Source: DASUAS01 sp963841415 (lineage in GTDB: Bacteria; Actinomycetota; Acidimicrobiia; IMCC26256; DASPTH01). From it: 64,000 nt of DNA. The DNA lies in NCBI GenBank assembly GCA_963841415.1, contig CAWJCN010000002.1, positions 1 to 64,000 of the forward strand, given 5' to 3'. Position 1 is the stretch's first letter. Every line of letters begins with the position of its first letter. The notes beneath the pieces were generated by a model. That model was not told the origin of the DNA, made no database searches, and saw only the letters and a list, made by a program, of their open reading frames with translations. Shown here piece after piece: positions 63,809 through 64,000 of this stretch. A program made the translations under genes and the position numbers.

Positions 63809-63932
63809 CACATCGGTCCAGTGCGCTTCAGCGTCCCGGCCGTCCGGCCACGCCTGCGCTTCATGTCCATCACATCGGTCCAGTGCGCTTCAGCGTCCCG
63901 GCCGTCCGGCCACGCCTGCGCTTCATGTCCAT
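63805..63932 (-). repeat. 62-bp direct repeat, two copies, encoding coupled small ORFs before the LON-domain gene
   Basis: Two identical 62-bp units (63805-63866, 63867-63928). On the minus strand each is a 20-residue ORF beginning MDMKRRRGRTAGTLKR (63870-63932 and 63808-63870). Every junction is TGATG: the upstream gene stop with the first ATG, the first TGA with the second ATG, and the second TGA with the LON-domain start. The unit resembles the 65-bp repeat at 40811. Confidence 0.85.
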
Positions 63933-64000
63933 CACGCCAACCTATCCAGCGCCCGTCTCAGTTCGCGCGCGCTCGCAGGCTGGCCGCGGCGGCTGCCGCC
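63932..64000 (-). CDS. 3' end of an unidentified gene
   Basis: The last 22 codons of a minus-strand frame entering from the window edge, ending ARELRRALDRLA and TGA at 63932-63934. The stop overlaps the start of the first repeat-encoded ORF. Too short to identify. Confidence 0.45.
   Translation of the reverse strand, partial: GGSRRGQPASARELRRALDRLA

Overview
The window is very GC-rich, almost fully coding, and reads as an actinobacterium. Signs are a MshA-type mycothiol glycosyltransferase followed by a YbjN-like gene, proC next to a small Rv0500A-like helix-turn-helix gene, a tRNA-Trp/secE/nusG/rplKAJL cluster, and an RsiG-like protein. A deep lineage such as Acidimicrobiia is likely, but this is inferred from gene content only.

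Layout. 1-4.6 kb: a partial gene, a 71-bp tandem repeat and a RelE-like gene (+) meet the minus-strand ribosomal/transcription cluster rplL-rplJ-rplA-rplK-nusG-secE-tRNA-Trp. 4.8-7.5 kb: an ECF sigma/anti-sigma pair, rpmG, tRNA-Met, tRNA-Thr, a GNAT gene, tRNA-Tyr and yajQ. 7.5-12.5 kb: a cyclase remnant, htpX, a HAD phosphatase, acetyl-CoA synthetase and a MidA-like complex I assembly factor. 12.6-23 kb: a minus-strand complex I operon nuoA-B-C-D-H-I-J-K-L-M-N without nuoE, F and G. 23.1-24 kb: a patatin-like lipase (+). 24.1-39.9 kb: a second, complete 14-subunit nuo operon (minus). 40-46.6 kb: superoxide dismutase, an M23 peptidase remnant, an RsiG-like c-di-GMP effector, mshA, ybjN-like, proC, a phosphatase-like gene, a BldC/Rv0500A-like regulator and a SAM hydrolase. 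47-55 kb: a membrane protein divergent from rex, then a tetrapyrrole operon (siroheme dehydrogenase, hemA, hemC, cobA-hemD fusion, hemB, hemL). 55.1-61.1 kb: a cytochrome bc/b6f-like operon (minus) with split cytochrome b, Rieske protein, diheme cytochrome c and its own ferredoxin. 61.3-64 kb: a geranylgeranyl-reductase-family flavoprotein, then MoaD-like, a cysteine-less DksA-like and a LON-domain gene.

Most of the window therefore builds a respiratory chain: two NADH-dehydrogenase-type complexes, a quinol-cytochrome c reductase, the haem needed for it, a possible quinone-tail reductase, and the redox sensor Rex.

The most unusual feature is a set of short repeats sitting exactly at junctions between operon genes (nuoH/nuoI, nuoD/nuoE, nuoC/nuoD, the LON gene, and the start of the RelE-like gene). 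Each forms a complete small ORF whose start and stop codons abut or overlap those of the flanking genes (ATGA, GTGA, TGATG or TAGATG; the join into the RelE-like gene has a 1-nt gap), so translational coupling could be relayed through the insertion. Several carry a palindrome family with a GGGATACCC-like core that also occurs elsewhere in the window. Six single-base frameshifts in otherwise well-conserved genes suggest either assembly errors or real decay, and need raw-read checks.
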